This document shows, in pieces, positions 54,901 through 64,000 of a DNA stretch of 64,000 nucleotides (the stretch's first letter is position 1; each line of letters opens with the position of its first letter). Where the stretch lies: NCBI RefSeq assembly GCF_000234665.1, contig NC_018326.1:248001-312000 (forward strand), read 5' to 3'. The notes beneath the pieces were generated by a model, which ran no database searches, was not told the DNA's origin, and was given only the letters and a program-made list of their open reading frames with translations. Source of the DNA: Leishmania mexicana MHOM/GT/2001/U1103. Its lineage: Eukaryota > Euglenozoa > Kinetoplastea > Trypanosomatida > Trypanosomatidae. The position numbers and the translations under genes were made by a program.

Positions 54901-55444
54901 TGCTGTCGCTGTTCGAGCCAGAGCCGCGTCGGGCATCCTTCGTGGAGGAGGACTGAACCCCTTCAGTAGCGCGCGCCGTAGGGAACAGCAAGAACGGCTG
55001 GAGAGGGTGCTGCGCTGGTGGCTCTTCCTCCTGTGCTGCCGGTTCTTCCTGCTGCTGTTGGAGGGCCGGCGAGCCATACGCGGACAAGGCAGCCGACACG
55101 CCAAGCGCATCCGACTCCGTCACGCCGCAAACGCTGGTCGCGGTCTGCCAAAGAGAGCTGGCATCGCTACAGTCTGTCGTTGTCCCCCAGGTTGCTTCAC
55201 GAGAGGCGAAGCCGCCGCCGCCGACGACGATGACGCTGGTGTCGCTGAGGCTTGTCTGCCTCATGTAGGTGCTCTTGTTCGGGCTATTCGCGTTGCTTGT
55301 ATGGTGCTCATGGTGGTCGGCAGCGCCTTGGGTAGCCGTCTCCTGGGTCAAGAAGGAATCGGACGCTGGATGCTGCCGCGGCCGCGGCAACCCATCCACG
55401 GCACCGCCGTTGCGGTGTGTGGAGAAGTCGTTCCACCAACTCAT
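51989..55444 (-). CDS. CCCH zinc-finger protein, 1151 aa (paralogue B)
   Basis: The conserved block sits at about 690-840. A Val-Val-Asp-Pro...Arg-Arg-Lys-Leu domain precedes finger 1, Cys724-x7-Cys732-x5-Cys738-x3-His742. Then come a Cys760-Cys-Cys-x2-His cluster and finger 2, Cys821-x8-Cys830-x5-Cys836-x3-His840. Order and spacing match the 592-aa protein, but this one has an added N-terminus of about 690 residues of Ser/Gly/Thr-rich low complexity. A Gln-rich C-terminus has runs of Gln near the fingers and at the end. The role is presumably RNA binding and mRNA regulation; partners are unknown. It lies two positions upstream of nothing but noncoding DNA for 5.5 kb. The start at 55444 is the first ATG after a strong acceptor candidate about 100 bases upstream. 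Confidence 0.92.
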   Translation of the reverse strand: MSWWNDFSTHRNGGAVDGLPRPRQHPASDSFLTQETATQGAADHHEHHTSNANSPNKSTYMRQTSLSDTSVIVVGGGGFASREATWGTTTDCSDASSLWQTATSVCGVTESDALGVSAALSAYGSPALQQQQEEPAAQEEEPPAQHPLQPFLLFPTARATEGVQSSSTKDARRGSGSNSDSSDAYCSGGPVGVLSFAMDYYGPSFTGGTGGVETNTATHSRGGHVSSSMHTINDDNDSVVSGDINDAGDKDVRYEEVDVGTISSLIAALQVRDAASLTDSDAPDAEDEEGKKAGRLSCAQDKSSARDLQAQADTDRGVDVTANSAAAKQQQQQQEVAHTTMIANLAPFFHDPNTGAHLIASVNTTQSISRRHSSNMCNSSTSGSALAHNASSSSGFYEVPLGEAPSGCVVSTSGRAGSGASARHHGNEVVPLQLTSPTLHNVLASFESALLERSSDVPLPGTIRDLFNTTGRGTSSQNGSNSSGAAGGGRLCHYGSPTAQEDWGSQTSAAPATAGASVAVTACGSSGDASAMLDAPAMARNGSPVICGRVNSVVAHKLNLDGAARRSQLQDFRGSGGFPPAAASLDSTCSSDTHTPTLSAHGRLYAPQHVYTQERAASPDSNGDCFLAYTSSSVLGMLHHHQRVTSSATTEGFATPHHHMRTASEVSLPAAAATYHGGSALQQRIDDRGCIAVVDPQRRKLHVPLSAIQMTKALNGRLKTPSLCLLYQLGRCRQGDNCYQVHLDAAIVERLRADAKNMPCCCFQHGDCNSHVMDRTAYEGRSLGITGQFSVPLTRVAYTAGLQRVLQDQPACAPVKPSVLCRLHGQPGGCRFGADCRFVHVCCQILQNELASIMANAVAAAQQQQQQQQSRPGNGPPLLADLVSNGLIPSSSGTMHGGASTAMVSLNHAASSIVSAADFSLSQLSQSVPASSTAVLNAFASRVPPSSQQQQSSTPPSVTMQPLPCASTLSAPSAGTYYTLTKLQPQVPQAQTPAGRPFPLQASLLGSPPSVCHDHVRTLSTHSNGTYQSYASPPLAQTPSQSEVASPINMGLSMARSLTTFPTSTATTAGGSGGAFPSLPQHQLSHQTTPPQRHQPSSLAQQQQQPQRLLSLQQHHQQSTSQQIYVQQMNTDGSVSLVPINVMQGLGGGGS

Positions 55445-55546
55445 GCGTCCGCAGAGAAAATGAAAAACGAAAAGAGAGGACAGCGAACACGTCGACGCTC
55501 TCCCACACTACCGAGCCAGTCAACCCGAAAAAAAAAAGTTTGTTTG

Positions 55547-55575
55547 CTGTGGAAGATGAAAAAAAAAAAATAAAC
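55547..55575 (-). promoter_or_regulatory. Putative polypyrimidine tract and trans-splice AG
   Basis: The minus strand reads TTTATTTTTTTTTT then CATCTTCCACAG, with the AG at 55548-55547, about 103 bases upstream of the 1151-aa zinc-finger ATG. A second T-run lies between the AG and the ATG, so a nearer site is possible. Confidence 0.55.
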
Positions 55576-56343
55576 CTCAAGCGTGGGGACAATCGAAAGC
55601 AAGCGAAAAAAAAAAGACGAAGCGGCGGCGGCGGTGGCGGCGGTTTAGAGTAGAGGAGGGAGGAAGGGGGTAAAAGAGAGAGAGGGACCACACACACAGC
55701 ACACAACACACCACGCACGTACGCTCAAGGTGAGGAGACGCAGCGGCACAAGATATAAAAAAAAAAGAAATAAAACGACGACAGAATAAATGACGAAAAA
55801 AAAAATAATAATAAAGCAAGGGGAAAATAACCGCCGACTTTCTGCACACACCAAGAGGAAAACGGGAGGAGAGTCAAAACGTGCGCGCGCGCACACATAC
55901 CAGGAGGAGGAACCCGAACAAGAGAGGGGAGGGGAGGGAGGAGAAGAGAGCACAAGCGAGAAGGGAATAAGGTGTCCCACTTCGAGTAAGCGCGCGCAAC
56001 TTTATTTATTTTTTTTTCAATAACAGCGAGGCAAGAGGTGAGGAAGACAGAGTTGGATGGGAGACGAGAGAAATGGAAAGAGCGAAGCAACGGAGGAGTA
56101 CAAGAAAAAAAAAAACAGAGGTTGAGGGGCGACGACGCTGAAGAGCTGAAATACGTGCAAAGTTATGTGCGACGGCGGCGGTGGTAGGTGTTCGTTTTAC
56201 TTCTGTATCTCCAAAACAAAAAAAGATATTCGGCAACCGAAACCAAAACAAAAAAAATGGAGTTGCTCTCTCTCCCTTCTGGTGCTCTCGATGTTTCGGC
56301 GGAAGTCGGTGGGAGCTCAAACGCCTTCGAGGAGAGAGAGAGT

Positions 56344-56372
56344 ATACATATATATATATATATATATATATA
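56344..56372. repeat. TA microsatellite
   Basis: About 13 TA dinucleotides, the longest TA run in the window. Confidence 0.92.
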
Positions 56373-57047
56373 AAGAAGCGAACAGAAGGGTAGTGGGGGA
56401 GAATAATAATAATAACAGGAAACGCAAGTGAGACAAGGGCAGAGCACGAAGAAAAAAATGGAGAAGGCAGTGGAAAGAGAAAGGATGTACACACGTGCAC
56501 ACACACACACTATACGTGGGTGTGGGTGGATGTGTGGGTGTGGGGGTGTCGATGTATGTAAATGTATAAAAATAAATGGATTTATACGTATACAGAGAAA
56601 TAGTGACGGTAATGGAGAAGTGGCAAGTAAAAAAGAAAAAGAAAAAGAAAGAAAGGCGACACGTCAGGAAGATGGAAAGGGAGAACACAACACCCCGGAC
56701 CACGGGAACAAGAACGACGAGCACGCAAAGAGGCAAAATAAAAAGGACCAATCCAAGAAGAAAAGGTGCCTTCTTCTTTACCACACACACACACACACAC
56801 ACACACAAGAAAATAATAATAAGAACAGTAAATAGACGGACAACCACAGAGGCACTGCACAGAGGAAAAAAAAAGACAGGCAACAGAAGAAGGAATCGAG
56901 CCCGGTGAGACCTCGACGCAACGAGAAAGGGGAGGAGGAGGAGGAGGTAAAAAATAAAAATGGACGACACGAGCGAAACAAAAAAAAAGATAATAATAGC
57001 AATAATGTAACACACGCGCGCACACACGAGAAAAAAAAAGCGAGAGA

Positions 57048-57076
57048 GATGATGATGATGATGATGATGATGATGA
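57048..57076. repeat. GAT trinucleotide repeat
   Basis: About nine perfect GAT copies in intergenic DNA. Confidence 0.92.
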
Positions 57077-58690
57077 CACCACCCCCTAGAGGCAGTGAGG
57101 AGATGGAGACGGAACAAAATAATAATAGCAATAATAAAACGAGCAGATGGGAAGCACAACAGCAACACACACACACACAACAAAAAAAAGGGAGGGGGAG
57201 GGGGAAAAGAGGAGGAGGGAAATGGGGCAGCAGAGACGGGCAACCACAATGACGAATATAAACGGGAAACAGAGCGGAGAAACGGACAAGGAAAAAACAG
57301 CAAAAGAGGAGGGAGAGGGAGAGGGAGTGGAGGAAGAGGAAGGGGGGAGGAGGGGGAAGGGAAGTAGCTACAGCTACAGTAGCAGGACTTGCCCGGACTA
57401 CGTCGCCAAAACAAAAGAGGAGAGGAAAAAAAGGGGAGTCGAACACGAGTTAGACTGATAACAGCAACAGCAAGACAAAAAAAAAGAAAGGAGATGAGCG
57501 AAGAAGGATGAGAAGGTCGACGAGACAGAGTCAACGGGGAGAGAAGGAAACACACACGGGCGACGCGGAAAAAAAAGGCGGAGGAGAAACCAAAGACCTC
57601 CAAAAAAAAAAACAAGCTTGAGGCTGACTGGTGATGAAATAGGAGAAAGGAGAGGAGAGGAGCTTTTTTGTGCTGCCGGTGTGGCTGTGATCGTCGCGGA
57701 TCTTCGTCAGGCAATGGAAAAAGGGGGGGCGCGGGTGCGAAGGGAGGAGAAAGGAAGAGTAGAGGGTGGAGAGGGAGTCCGATACGAGGACTCGACACAG
57801 AAAAGAAAAAAAAGAAAAGAACGCACAAGCAACAGACGAGAGAGACGCGCGGCAGATGTGAACCGAAAGCAACGAAAAAGCGCACACGCGCACACACGCG
57901 CACACGCAGAAAAAAAAGAAGCGTGAAAAGTAAAGTGCGAGAGGGCGAAAAAGAAAACAAAAGACTGAGAAGAAGGAAGGGAGGGAGGGAAGGGAGGGAG
58001 GGAGGGGAGACGGAGACGTAAAACGCACAGGGGTGCCTCACAAGGAGGAGACGACGTCCAAGAGAAATGTAGGCAGTGGAGCCGAGAAAGGAGTGCACAA
58101 TGTAGAGACAGAAGATGTGTCGGGAGTGGGGTGGGGAAGAGGAGGTGATGGCGGTCGTTGGTATGTTGACATCAACACATCAGCGCAAGCACACGAACAC
58201 GAGCCGAAGGTGTCACCCCCCAAATACACACACACCACTAGCACGCTACGTTTGTCTTGACACCTTGAACGCTCCAGCTTTTTTTGCCTTGAATGATCGA
58301 TTGTTTCCGCGCCTGATTTTGCGTCGAACCGCCGTAGCACACCTGTATGCTCGATTGCCCTACCACTCGCGCACACGCGACTTAGCAATACAAAAAAAGA
58401 GGGAGTGAACAGCGGAATAAGCGAGAAATCGAGAGAGGAGAGTGGGGGAGGGCAAAGAAATGAGGATGAAGGCAGAAGAGGAAACAGCTTGATAACACAA
58501 CGAAAAGGGGGAGAAGGCAACTGTACGCACAGTCAAAGAAAGCGAGAGAGAAACAGAGTTGGGAAGACAGATGCTGATGGTCGTGTCACTGGAAGGCGAG
58601 GTCGGTGGTGGTGGTGGGAAAGAAAAGGAAGAGAGGGGCGCCTGTGCGATGGACGAGCAAGGAGGAGAAGGGCGGGGAGAAAATAACAAT

Positions 58691-58871
58691 AAACATAGAA
58701 GAGGTAAGGAGGAGAGAGCGAGAGAGACCCGAAACGGCAACCAACAAAAAAAAGGAAAACGAAGAACACGACGATCTTCGTTGTTGTATCGTTTCTCTTG
58801 TTCGTTGTTGTTTTTTGTTGGTTGTCGTTTCGGATCTCTCTCGCACTCTCCTCCTTCCCTCTTTTATGTTT
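58691..58871. repeat. Long imperfect inverted repeat (61-bp arms)
   Basis: The left arm, 58691-58751, is the reverse complement of 58811-58871 at 56 of 61 positions, with five substitutions and no indels. The 59-base spacer itself has partial self-complementarity. The left arm is purine-rich and the right arm pyrimidine-rich. Transcribed RNA could fold into a hairpin with a stem of at least 61 bp. Confidence 0.9.
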
Positions 58872-60917
58872 ACTTTTATATTATTATTACTTTCGATCTC
58901 TGTCTCGCGCTTATCGTAACGTCTTGCACTCTTGCCTCGGGCGCGAAAAGACGAGGAGGAGAAGAGGAGGGAAAAGAAGCGTATGTATATGTATATGTAT
59001 TATGTATATGTATAGGTGTGTGTGTATGCGTGTATGCGTGAGCTAAACTTTTTTTCTCTCCTAACCGTGGTAATGTTGGTGTTGTTCTTCTTATTCTTAT
59101 TTCTTTTGATAAATGGGTGGTGCTATGGCGATGTCTTCGTTGCGCTCAACCCCCCTTCCCGTGCCCCCCTCGTTTTGTTGTCCGCCCTGTCGCCTTTTCG
59201 TTTGGCGCTTTCCTTTTTTTCTTCTCTTCGCGTGCTGACTATTCGCCTTGAAATGTCGAGCAGTAGAGAAAGAGAGGGAAAGACGGAGTGGAGGAGGGGG
59301 GAAGGGAGCAAGCAACAGTCGCCGTCGGCGTTCGTAGCGGGACGAGCGGGAGAGCGAGCTTTGCTTTCGTGGCTATCGCTAATAGGTCCTCTATGGGCTC
59401 GTCGCCGTCGTTGCTGTGTGTGTGTGTGTGTTTGTTCTCTCGTTTCCTTCCGTTTTTTTCTTTCGTTTTTTTTGTGTTGAAGGAGTTCCAAAACAGTTTT
59501 CTTTTTCGCTCGCACACGTGTGTGTGGTGTGTGTGTGATGTTACTGCTGTTGTGCTCGCTGTTTTTTTTTTAGGGGGTAGGGAGGGAGAAGGAGGGGTAG
59601 AGCGGATTGAGGGCGAGAGGTTCGCCGGTTTGCTTGGTTCTTTCTTTTTGTTTTGGCTGTGTTGGTGTTGCGTGACTGAAATTGGTCAAATGGCGCTCCA
59701 TGGGTATGCATGTGCGTGCATGTATGTATCGGCGGGTGATCGGCACGACGCGGACGAAGCGAGTAGAGGGGCCCAGACGGATAAAAGGAGGCAAACAAAA
59801 GGAAAAGAGCGGCAGGAGGGATAATCATGTGGGTAACAAGCGAGAGAGAGAGAGGGAAGGAAAAAAAACGACACCAGAGAGATGACAATGTGTTTTTTTT
59901 TTCGCGCTGGTGGCTCGCCAGGAAGGAGGGCTGCAGCGCGGCGAGCTCGCTTCGCCTCTCCTAGCGCCCTCCTCCCGAGCTGCAGAACAGAAGAGGGTAG
60001 TGGTGTTCCACTGCTGCTGTCCCAGTAACTCCGTCACTCGTTTACTCACGTTGATGCCCCGTCTGTGCATCTCTCCACCTTTGCGTAAGGACCAGCCCTC
60101 TCTTCTGGTTTTCACTCATCTGCATATCGTCTTGGATGTCTCCACTTGTTGTATGGTATAGTGACCTTGGTTCACGTCTTCGTGTTCTGATCCATTCCTT
60201 TCCGACGGAGGCCCGAAACCACTCATGCGCCCCACAGACCCTCTCTCCCATCTGTCCCTCGCTGCCACCCGCATCCGCAATCAATCGGATACATTCTTCG
60301 TTTCTCTTTCCGTATCGCTGGGCATGTCGGTGAAGCGCTGTGCTGGGAGCAGGTGGGAATGTGGGGTGATGAGAGTGCGCAGCGCAAAAGGATGGGAACG
60401 CCGCGCGCGGACGACATCGTTTCGAGTGAGAAAGAGGGTTAGAAACACAGAGAGGGAAAGGACTAGACGCAGAAGAGGTGCGATCGACTCTCGCCACCGT
60501 TTTTGCCGCCTCCCCCCCCCCCACACACACATACACACGCATACACCCTGTGCGTTGATCTCCCTTAGTGCCGAAGAGGAAACCTCACAACCTTCCCCGG
60601 GAAAGACCCCATCAACACCCAAAACTTCACGCAAGCGCAGATGTAAACAAATCGAAAAAAAAAGCAGCCAGCAGCAGCGGCGGCGGTAGTGGAGCGCATC
60701 TCCCGCACCTCTCTACCCTCGGCGACTCCACGAGGCGGAAAAGCAAGACAAAGCACAGAGGAAGGCAGAGCCTCCACGTCAGCACACACGCCCTTCCTCC
60801 TTGGTTTGTTCTTTGAGTGTCACGTAGCTACATCACAAAAGGAGGATTGCACAGGAAAGATAGGCAGACTGCGGCCTCCCCCTCCCTCCCCCTTCCGCCA
60901 TACCGCCACCAATCCCC

Positions 60918-61280
60918 TTAGCGGAGCTGCGTAACGTGCTGGAACTCCTGACCCCAGAATTCGAGCTCCTCCCTTACGGCTTGCAAGTCGTACTCCTCTG
61001 CCGCCTGCTGCATGTTGCGGGTGTCGTCCAGAAGCCGGTTCGATGCAGCTCCAGACGCAGCCGACCCGTCGGAGAGGTCTTCGATGCCGTAGGTGTCCCT
61101 GTACCATGTATTGTAGCGCTCCTCGTCAGCAGTGTAGAAGTCGCGCACGTCACTGTTGGCATCCATCGCCCGCATCCAGGCACGCCCCTTAGGCCCCGGC
61201 TGCGGCCTTGGCAGCTGCGCCACGTACCCCTGCGCAATCGGCTTCGAGAACAGCCGGGCAGCCAGTGTTGCCTGCAGCAT
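60918..61280 (-). CDS. Small putative mitochondrial protein of unknown function (120 aa)
   Basis: From the Met at 61280 the protein has an N-terminus rich in Ala, Leu and Arg without acidic residues for about 40 positions (Met-Leu-Gln-Ala-Thr-Leu-Ala-Ala-Arg-Leu-Phe), typical of a mitochondrial presequence. A Pro/Gly/Arg linker follows, then a charged, aromatic helical part (Asp-Phe-Tyr...Asn-Thr-Trp-Tyr-Arg-Asp). It ends in a Glu-rich amphipathic helix. The frame is open 27 codons further upstream, but that segment is Cys/Phe-rich and noncoding in look. I do not recognise the family. Its size and shape resemble accessory subunits of trypanosomatid respiratory or ribosomal complexes. Confidence 0.75.
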   Translation of the reverse strand: MLQATLAARLFSKPIAQGYVAQLPRPQPGPKGRAWMRAMDANSDVRDFYTADEERYNTWYRDTYGIEDLSDGSAASGAASNRLLDDTRNMQQAAEEYDLQAVREELEFWGQEFQHVTQLR

Positions 61281-63239
61281 GATTCCGAAGACGACAAGCC
61301 GTGAGAAGCAGACAGACGAACACAAAAAACGCTCGAACGGTGTGCCGTGACACCCCACCAACGTGCAATGAACCTGAGAAACGGTACTTCCCCCTCCCTA
61401 TATATCTGTATATATGAGGAGCACAGACAGTGCTTTATATGTTGCCTGTTTGGAAGCACGTGCTCGCCGTGACAGGCAAGCAAACAAGGGGAGACATGCA
61501 ACACAGCGAAAGGGGGAAAAAAGGACAGGAGAGGAGACACCGGGGGGCCGAGATGGTAGACCACAGCACCACAGCATGCTAAAGCCTTCAGGAAAGCCAA
61601 TGCCTACGTGCGCCATCTATTTGAGGGAGCAATACATCCATGTTGGGAAGCAGCACACAAAAGCGGCCGGCACGTGGCCGTGCGGTCATCAAAAAAGAAG
61701 TTTTGATCACCTCCTCTCGACTCGCCCGCCCTCACCAAAAGATCACCGAGGTGGTGCGTTCCGGTGACCATCAGCATCATGTGGGCAAGCGTGTTGGTGC
61801 GTGTGCGTGTACCAGCTATGCGCGTCGCCATGCTTGCCCTCGTTCATATCAGCTTCCTTTATTTACTTCATTGGCACAGTTTCGTGGCGCGACGTGAGCC
61901 GGTGCAGCAAAGCTGCTCCCCACTTCACTTTACAAGCACAGTTCCCTCTGTCTGTGTACGTCACCTCGCCCATCACCTCTCGGAAACTTCGAGGACAGCA
62001 GCCAGCGTTTTTTTCCTGCGATCAGCACATCCCATCCGCCATGCAACATGAACTCAGACCCCACTCCACCCGGCCCGTCACAGGCCCCGTCGCGTGGCGC
62101 CAACCAGCCGTAAACACGCGCTGCAGCAGTGCCCTCAGCCATCCGAGCGCGGCCTCGGCCTCCAACTCCACCCGCCCCCCGCCCGCCTCGCCCGCCGCCA
62201 CCTGGTGCATCCCTCGGGGTGGCGCACGCTCCCCAGCAGCACGCAGTGGGGGGCAGGGCGGGATACACGCTCGAGTCACGCGGACACTCTGCCCCATCGC
62301 ATAAATGATGGAAACGCGTTCACCGTCGCAAGTCGCGCCGACGCGACGCCGCCCACGACCTGGCCACCCACATCAGCGGCGATAGATCGCTCTGGCTTCT
62401 CCACGTCGTACGTGCCTGGCCCTGTCACCACCGGAAGTGATTCTGCGCTTGGCAGGGACAGGGGTATGAAGGAGGGGAGGGGGGGGGGGGCTGCTTGGCT
62501 TCCTCAGAGAGTGGGTCCTAAGATATCGATGCGGCGCACTGAGGTATTGTCCGTTTTCAGGGGTTGCATACAAGAGGCAAACAGAATGTTGAATAGAAAA
62601 CCTCCGTGCGGCTGTGATAGACGGAAATGGACCACACACACACCACACCGGAGCCCCTCCCTTACCCTTTCCCTGCCTCTCCATTTTTTCCGCCTTCTTT
62701 GCCAGGGAAACAAAACGATGCAAGAAGACGCTGTCTGGTCACACACACACACACATACACGAAGAGGTCCAGAAGAACAAAGGGCGAGAACCACACGAAA
62801 CAAGGTAAAAGAAAAAAGGATACCCATACCCGTGGTGAACGCCTCTCAGAGAGAGAGGCACACACACGCACTGACACACGCTCACGCGTACAACCAATAA
62901 AGGCTGCTAGAAAGGCATATAGAGAGAGAAATATATGATGCAAAGAGAATGCGTCGGTCAAGACGTCCAGCAAGACAAGAGAAGAGGGGGAGGGGTGGTG
63001 TAAAAAGGCGAATGAGCACACAAGGGAGGGAGGGAGGGAGGGCGGACGCACAGAAAAAAGGAGGGGCACACTCGCCATCGCTCACTCAGACTCGCTCCGC
63101 CCCCTCCCCTCTCACACCTTCTTTTTGCCGTTTTTCCTCCGTTCGCCATCCGCCCCACAGAGTCAAGGCTTGGTCAGTGCTTCACAGGATATACATACGC
63201 ACACGAACGCACAGATACGCGCACACGCAGAGTGTTGAC
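61281..63239. other. Intergenic: 3' flank of cytochrome b5 reductase gene
   Basis: No gene. It contains a family 2 element at 62019-62505, and CA/GA-rich low complexity fills 62620-63080. Confidence 0.65.
62019..62505. mobile_element. Family 2 SIDER-like element, copy at 62.0 kb
   Basis: It matches 38306 onward with a few substitutions and a longer G-run near 62480, then diverges after GCTTGGCTTCCTC. It therefore lacks the last 60 bases of the 38.3 and 48.4 kb copies. It lies about 0.7 kb downstream of the reductase stop. Confidence 0.65.
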
Positions 63240-64000
63240 TTAGAATTTGAAGACGCCGCTCGATGAGTAGCCCAGCTCCTTGAGGTAGCCCTCAAGCGAG
63301 CCTTGCTTGGGCGGGGAGGAGCTGTAGTCCTTCTCGCCACAGATGGTCTTCATGAAGGACGGCGGGCCACACACCAGAACGCACGAGTCACCTCGGTGAT
63401 CCGGGCCCGGCATCGTCTCCCGGATGATCGCTTTGTTGATGTGGCCAGAGTAACCCGTCCAGCGCTTCGGCGGCGTCGTGAGGCAGTGGTACGCGATAAA
63501 CTTCCCGGGGTACTCTTTCGCCAGCGTGTCCAGCTCCTTGCCGAGCAGAATGTCCCCCTCGGTCTTGTTTGCGTAGAGAAGCGAGATCATCGTCTTATTC
63601 CCCGGCGCTTGCACGACATTATTCACGACTTGGAACATTGGGGTGAGACCCGTACCACCGGCGATCATGCCAATCCTAGTGTACTGGCCCGGCTTCACGT
63701 CGAATGTGTGCCACGGTCCCTTCACGTCAATGGAATCGCCGACCTTGAGAGAGAAAAGGTGCGAGCCCATCTTTGAATTCGGGTAACACTTCACTACGAG
63801 GTCGAAGTGGCCCTCTTCCTCCACCAGGTTGATAGGCGTGTAGGGGCGCATCACTTCCTGTCCCTGGGCGTCAGTGTAGCGCAGCGTGATGCAAGATGCC
63901 ACGGGCAGGTTCAGGCGCGTCTTGCTCGAAGGGAGGGCGAAGCGAAAGCGCTTTGTGTTGTGCGATTCATTCTCGACATGGATGAGCTTGTAGGCCTGGA
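63240..64000 (-). CDS. NADH-cytochrome b5 reductase, 5' end missing (runs off right edge)
   Basis: 252 residues are visible and the frame is open to the right edge. It has the ferredoxin-reductase fold signatures: Arg51-Pro-Tyr-Thr-Pro for FAD binding, Gly78-Ser-His and Gly-Pro near 94, the nucleotide-binding Gly114-Gly-Thr-Gly-Leu-Thr-Pro, and the NADH-site Cys210-Gly-Pro-Pro-Ser-Phe-Met. The C-terminus is the usual Val-Phe-Lys-Phe. The enzyme passes electrons from NADH through FAD to cytochrome b5, supporting fatty-acid desaturation and sterol synthesis at ER or outer mitochondrial membranes. The membrane anchor would be in the missing N-terminus. A shorter internal start (63902) is excluded because conserved sequence continues upstream of it. 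Confidence 0.95.
   Translation of the reverse strand, partial: QAYKLIHVENESHNTKRFRFALPSSKTRLNLPVASCITLRYTDAQGQEVMRPYTPINLVEEEGHFDLVVKCYPNSKMGSHLFSLKVGDSIDVKGPWHTFDVKPGQYTRIGMIAGGTGLTPMFQVVNNVVQAPGNKTMISLLYANKTEGDILLGKELDTLAKEYPGKFIAYHCLTTPPKRWTGYSGHINKAIIRETMPGPDHRGDSCVLVCGPPSFMKTICGEKDYSSSPPKQGSLEGYLKELGYSSSGVFKF

Larger units (their letters stand above)
55445..60917. other. 5.5-kb intergenic region upstream of the 1151-aa zinc-finger gene
   Basis: No supported gene. From 55450 to about 58780 the plus strand is strongly purine-rich (A/G runs). From about 58780 to 59670 it becomes T/C-rich, and it then returns to purine-rich near 59740-59890. A long inverted repeat is centred on the first flip. 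A TA tract lies at 56344-56372, a CA run at 56783-56808 and a GAT run at 57048-57076. The 593-aa minus ORF at 56317-58098 is Phe/Leu/Ser/Pro filler. Confidence 0.7.

Noticed and set aside
43615..55444. The two CCCH genes as a very recent tandem duplication
   Set aside because: Proteins match only in the finger block and differ in length by about 560 aa. The identical pieces are dispersed elements also found elsewhere, so identity in the flanks does not date the gene duplication.
56317..58098. 593-aa minus ORF
   Set aside because: Almost only Phe, Leu, Ser, Pro, Val and Cys; it is the translation of a long pyrimidine-rich strand with microsatellites.

Overview
The window is trypanosomatid nuclear DNA, almost certainly from a Leishmania species. 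The genes are intron-free, GC-rich and all on the minus strand, as in one polycistronic directional gene cluster. They are separated by long, low-complexity intergenic stretches whose coding strand carries pyrimidine tracts. The strongest marker is a pair of A2-type amastigote antigen genes: signal peptide, then scores of Ser-Val-Gly-Pro pentapeptides. In published maps A2 genes form a cluster alternating with 'A2rel' genes, and the same arrangement is seen here around an assembly gap. There are no tRNA, rRNA or CRISPR features and no plus-strand gene that I can support.

Layout, left to right; transcription runs right to left. (1) 1-2752: 5' part of a large CCCH zinc-finger gene that runs off the left edge. 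(2) 5.2-10.4 kb: prefoldin subunit 5, a 99-aa conserved-looking small protein, and a type I membrane protein of unknown function. (3) 12.6-25.4 kb: the A2 cluster. It holds A2 copy 1 (774 aa), the 3' end of an A2rel-like gene cut by a 100-N gap, A2 copy 2 (889 aa), and a complete A2rel-like gene broken by one apparent single-base frameshift. (4) 26.9-35.5 kb: a YbaB/EbfC-family protein, an EngB/YihA-type GTPase of 1140 aa and a coiled-coil protein. (5) 35.5-60.9 kb: two paralogous CCCH zinc-finger genes (592 and 1151 aa) in unusually long noncoding flanks of 8.2, 6.6 and 5.5 kb. These flanks carry dispersed GC-rich elements that look like SIDER-type degenerate retroposons. (6) 60.9-64 kb: a 120-aa putative mitochondrial protein and the 3' part of an NADH-cytochrome b5 reductase gene that runs off the right edge.

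The most notable signals lie outside ordinary genes. Two dispersed element families are identical by eye (about 680 bp and about 507 bp) in the 3' flanks of the two CCCH paralogues. The A2 array is homogenised and visibly collapsed at the gap. The A2 repeats have higher-order block structure. A 61-bp, 56/61-matched inverted repeat sits exactly where purine/pyrimidine strand skew flips in an otherwise empty 5.5-kb intergenic region. I did not find an undescribed multi-gene system. The best candidate for something new is the shared 3'-flank architecture of the two zinc-finger genes.
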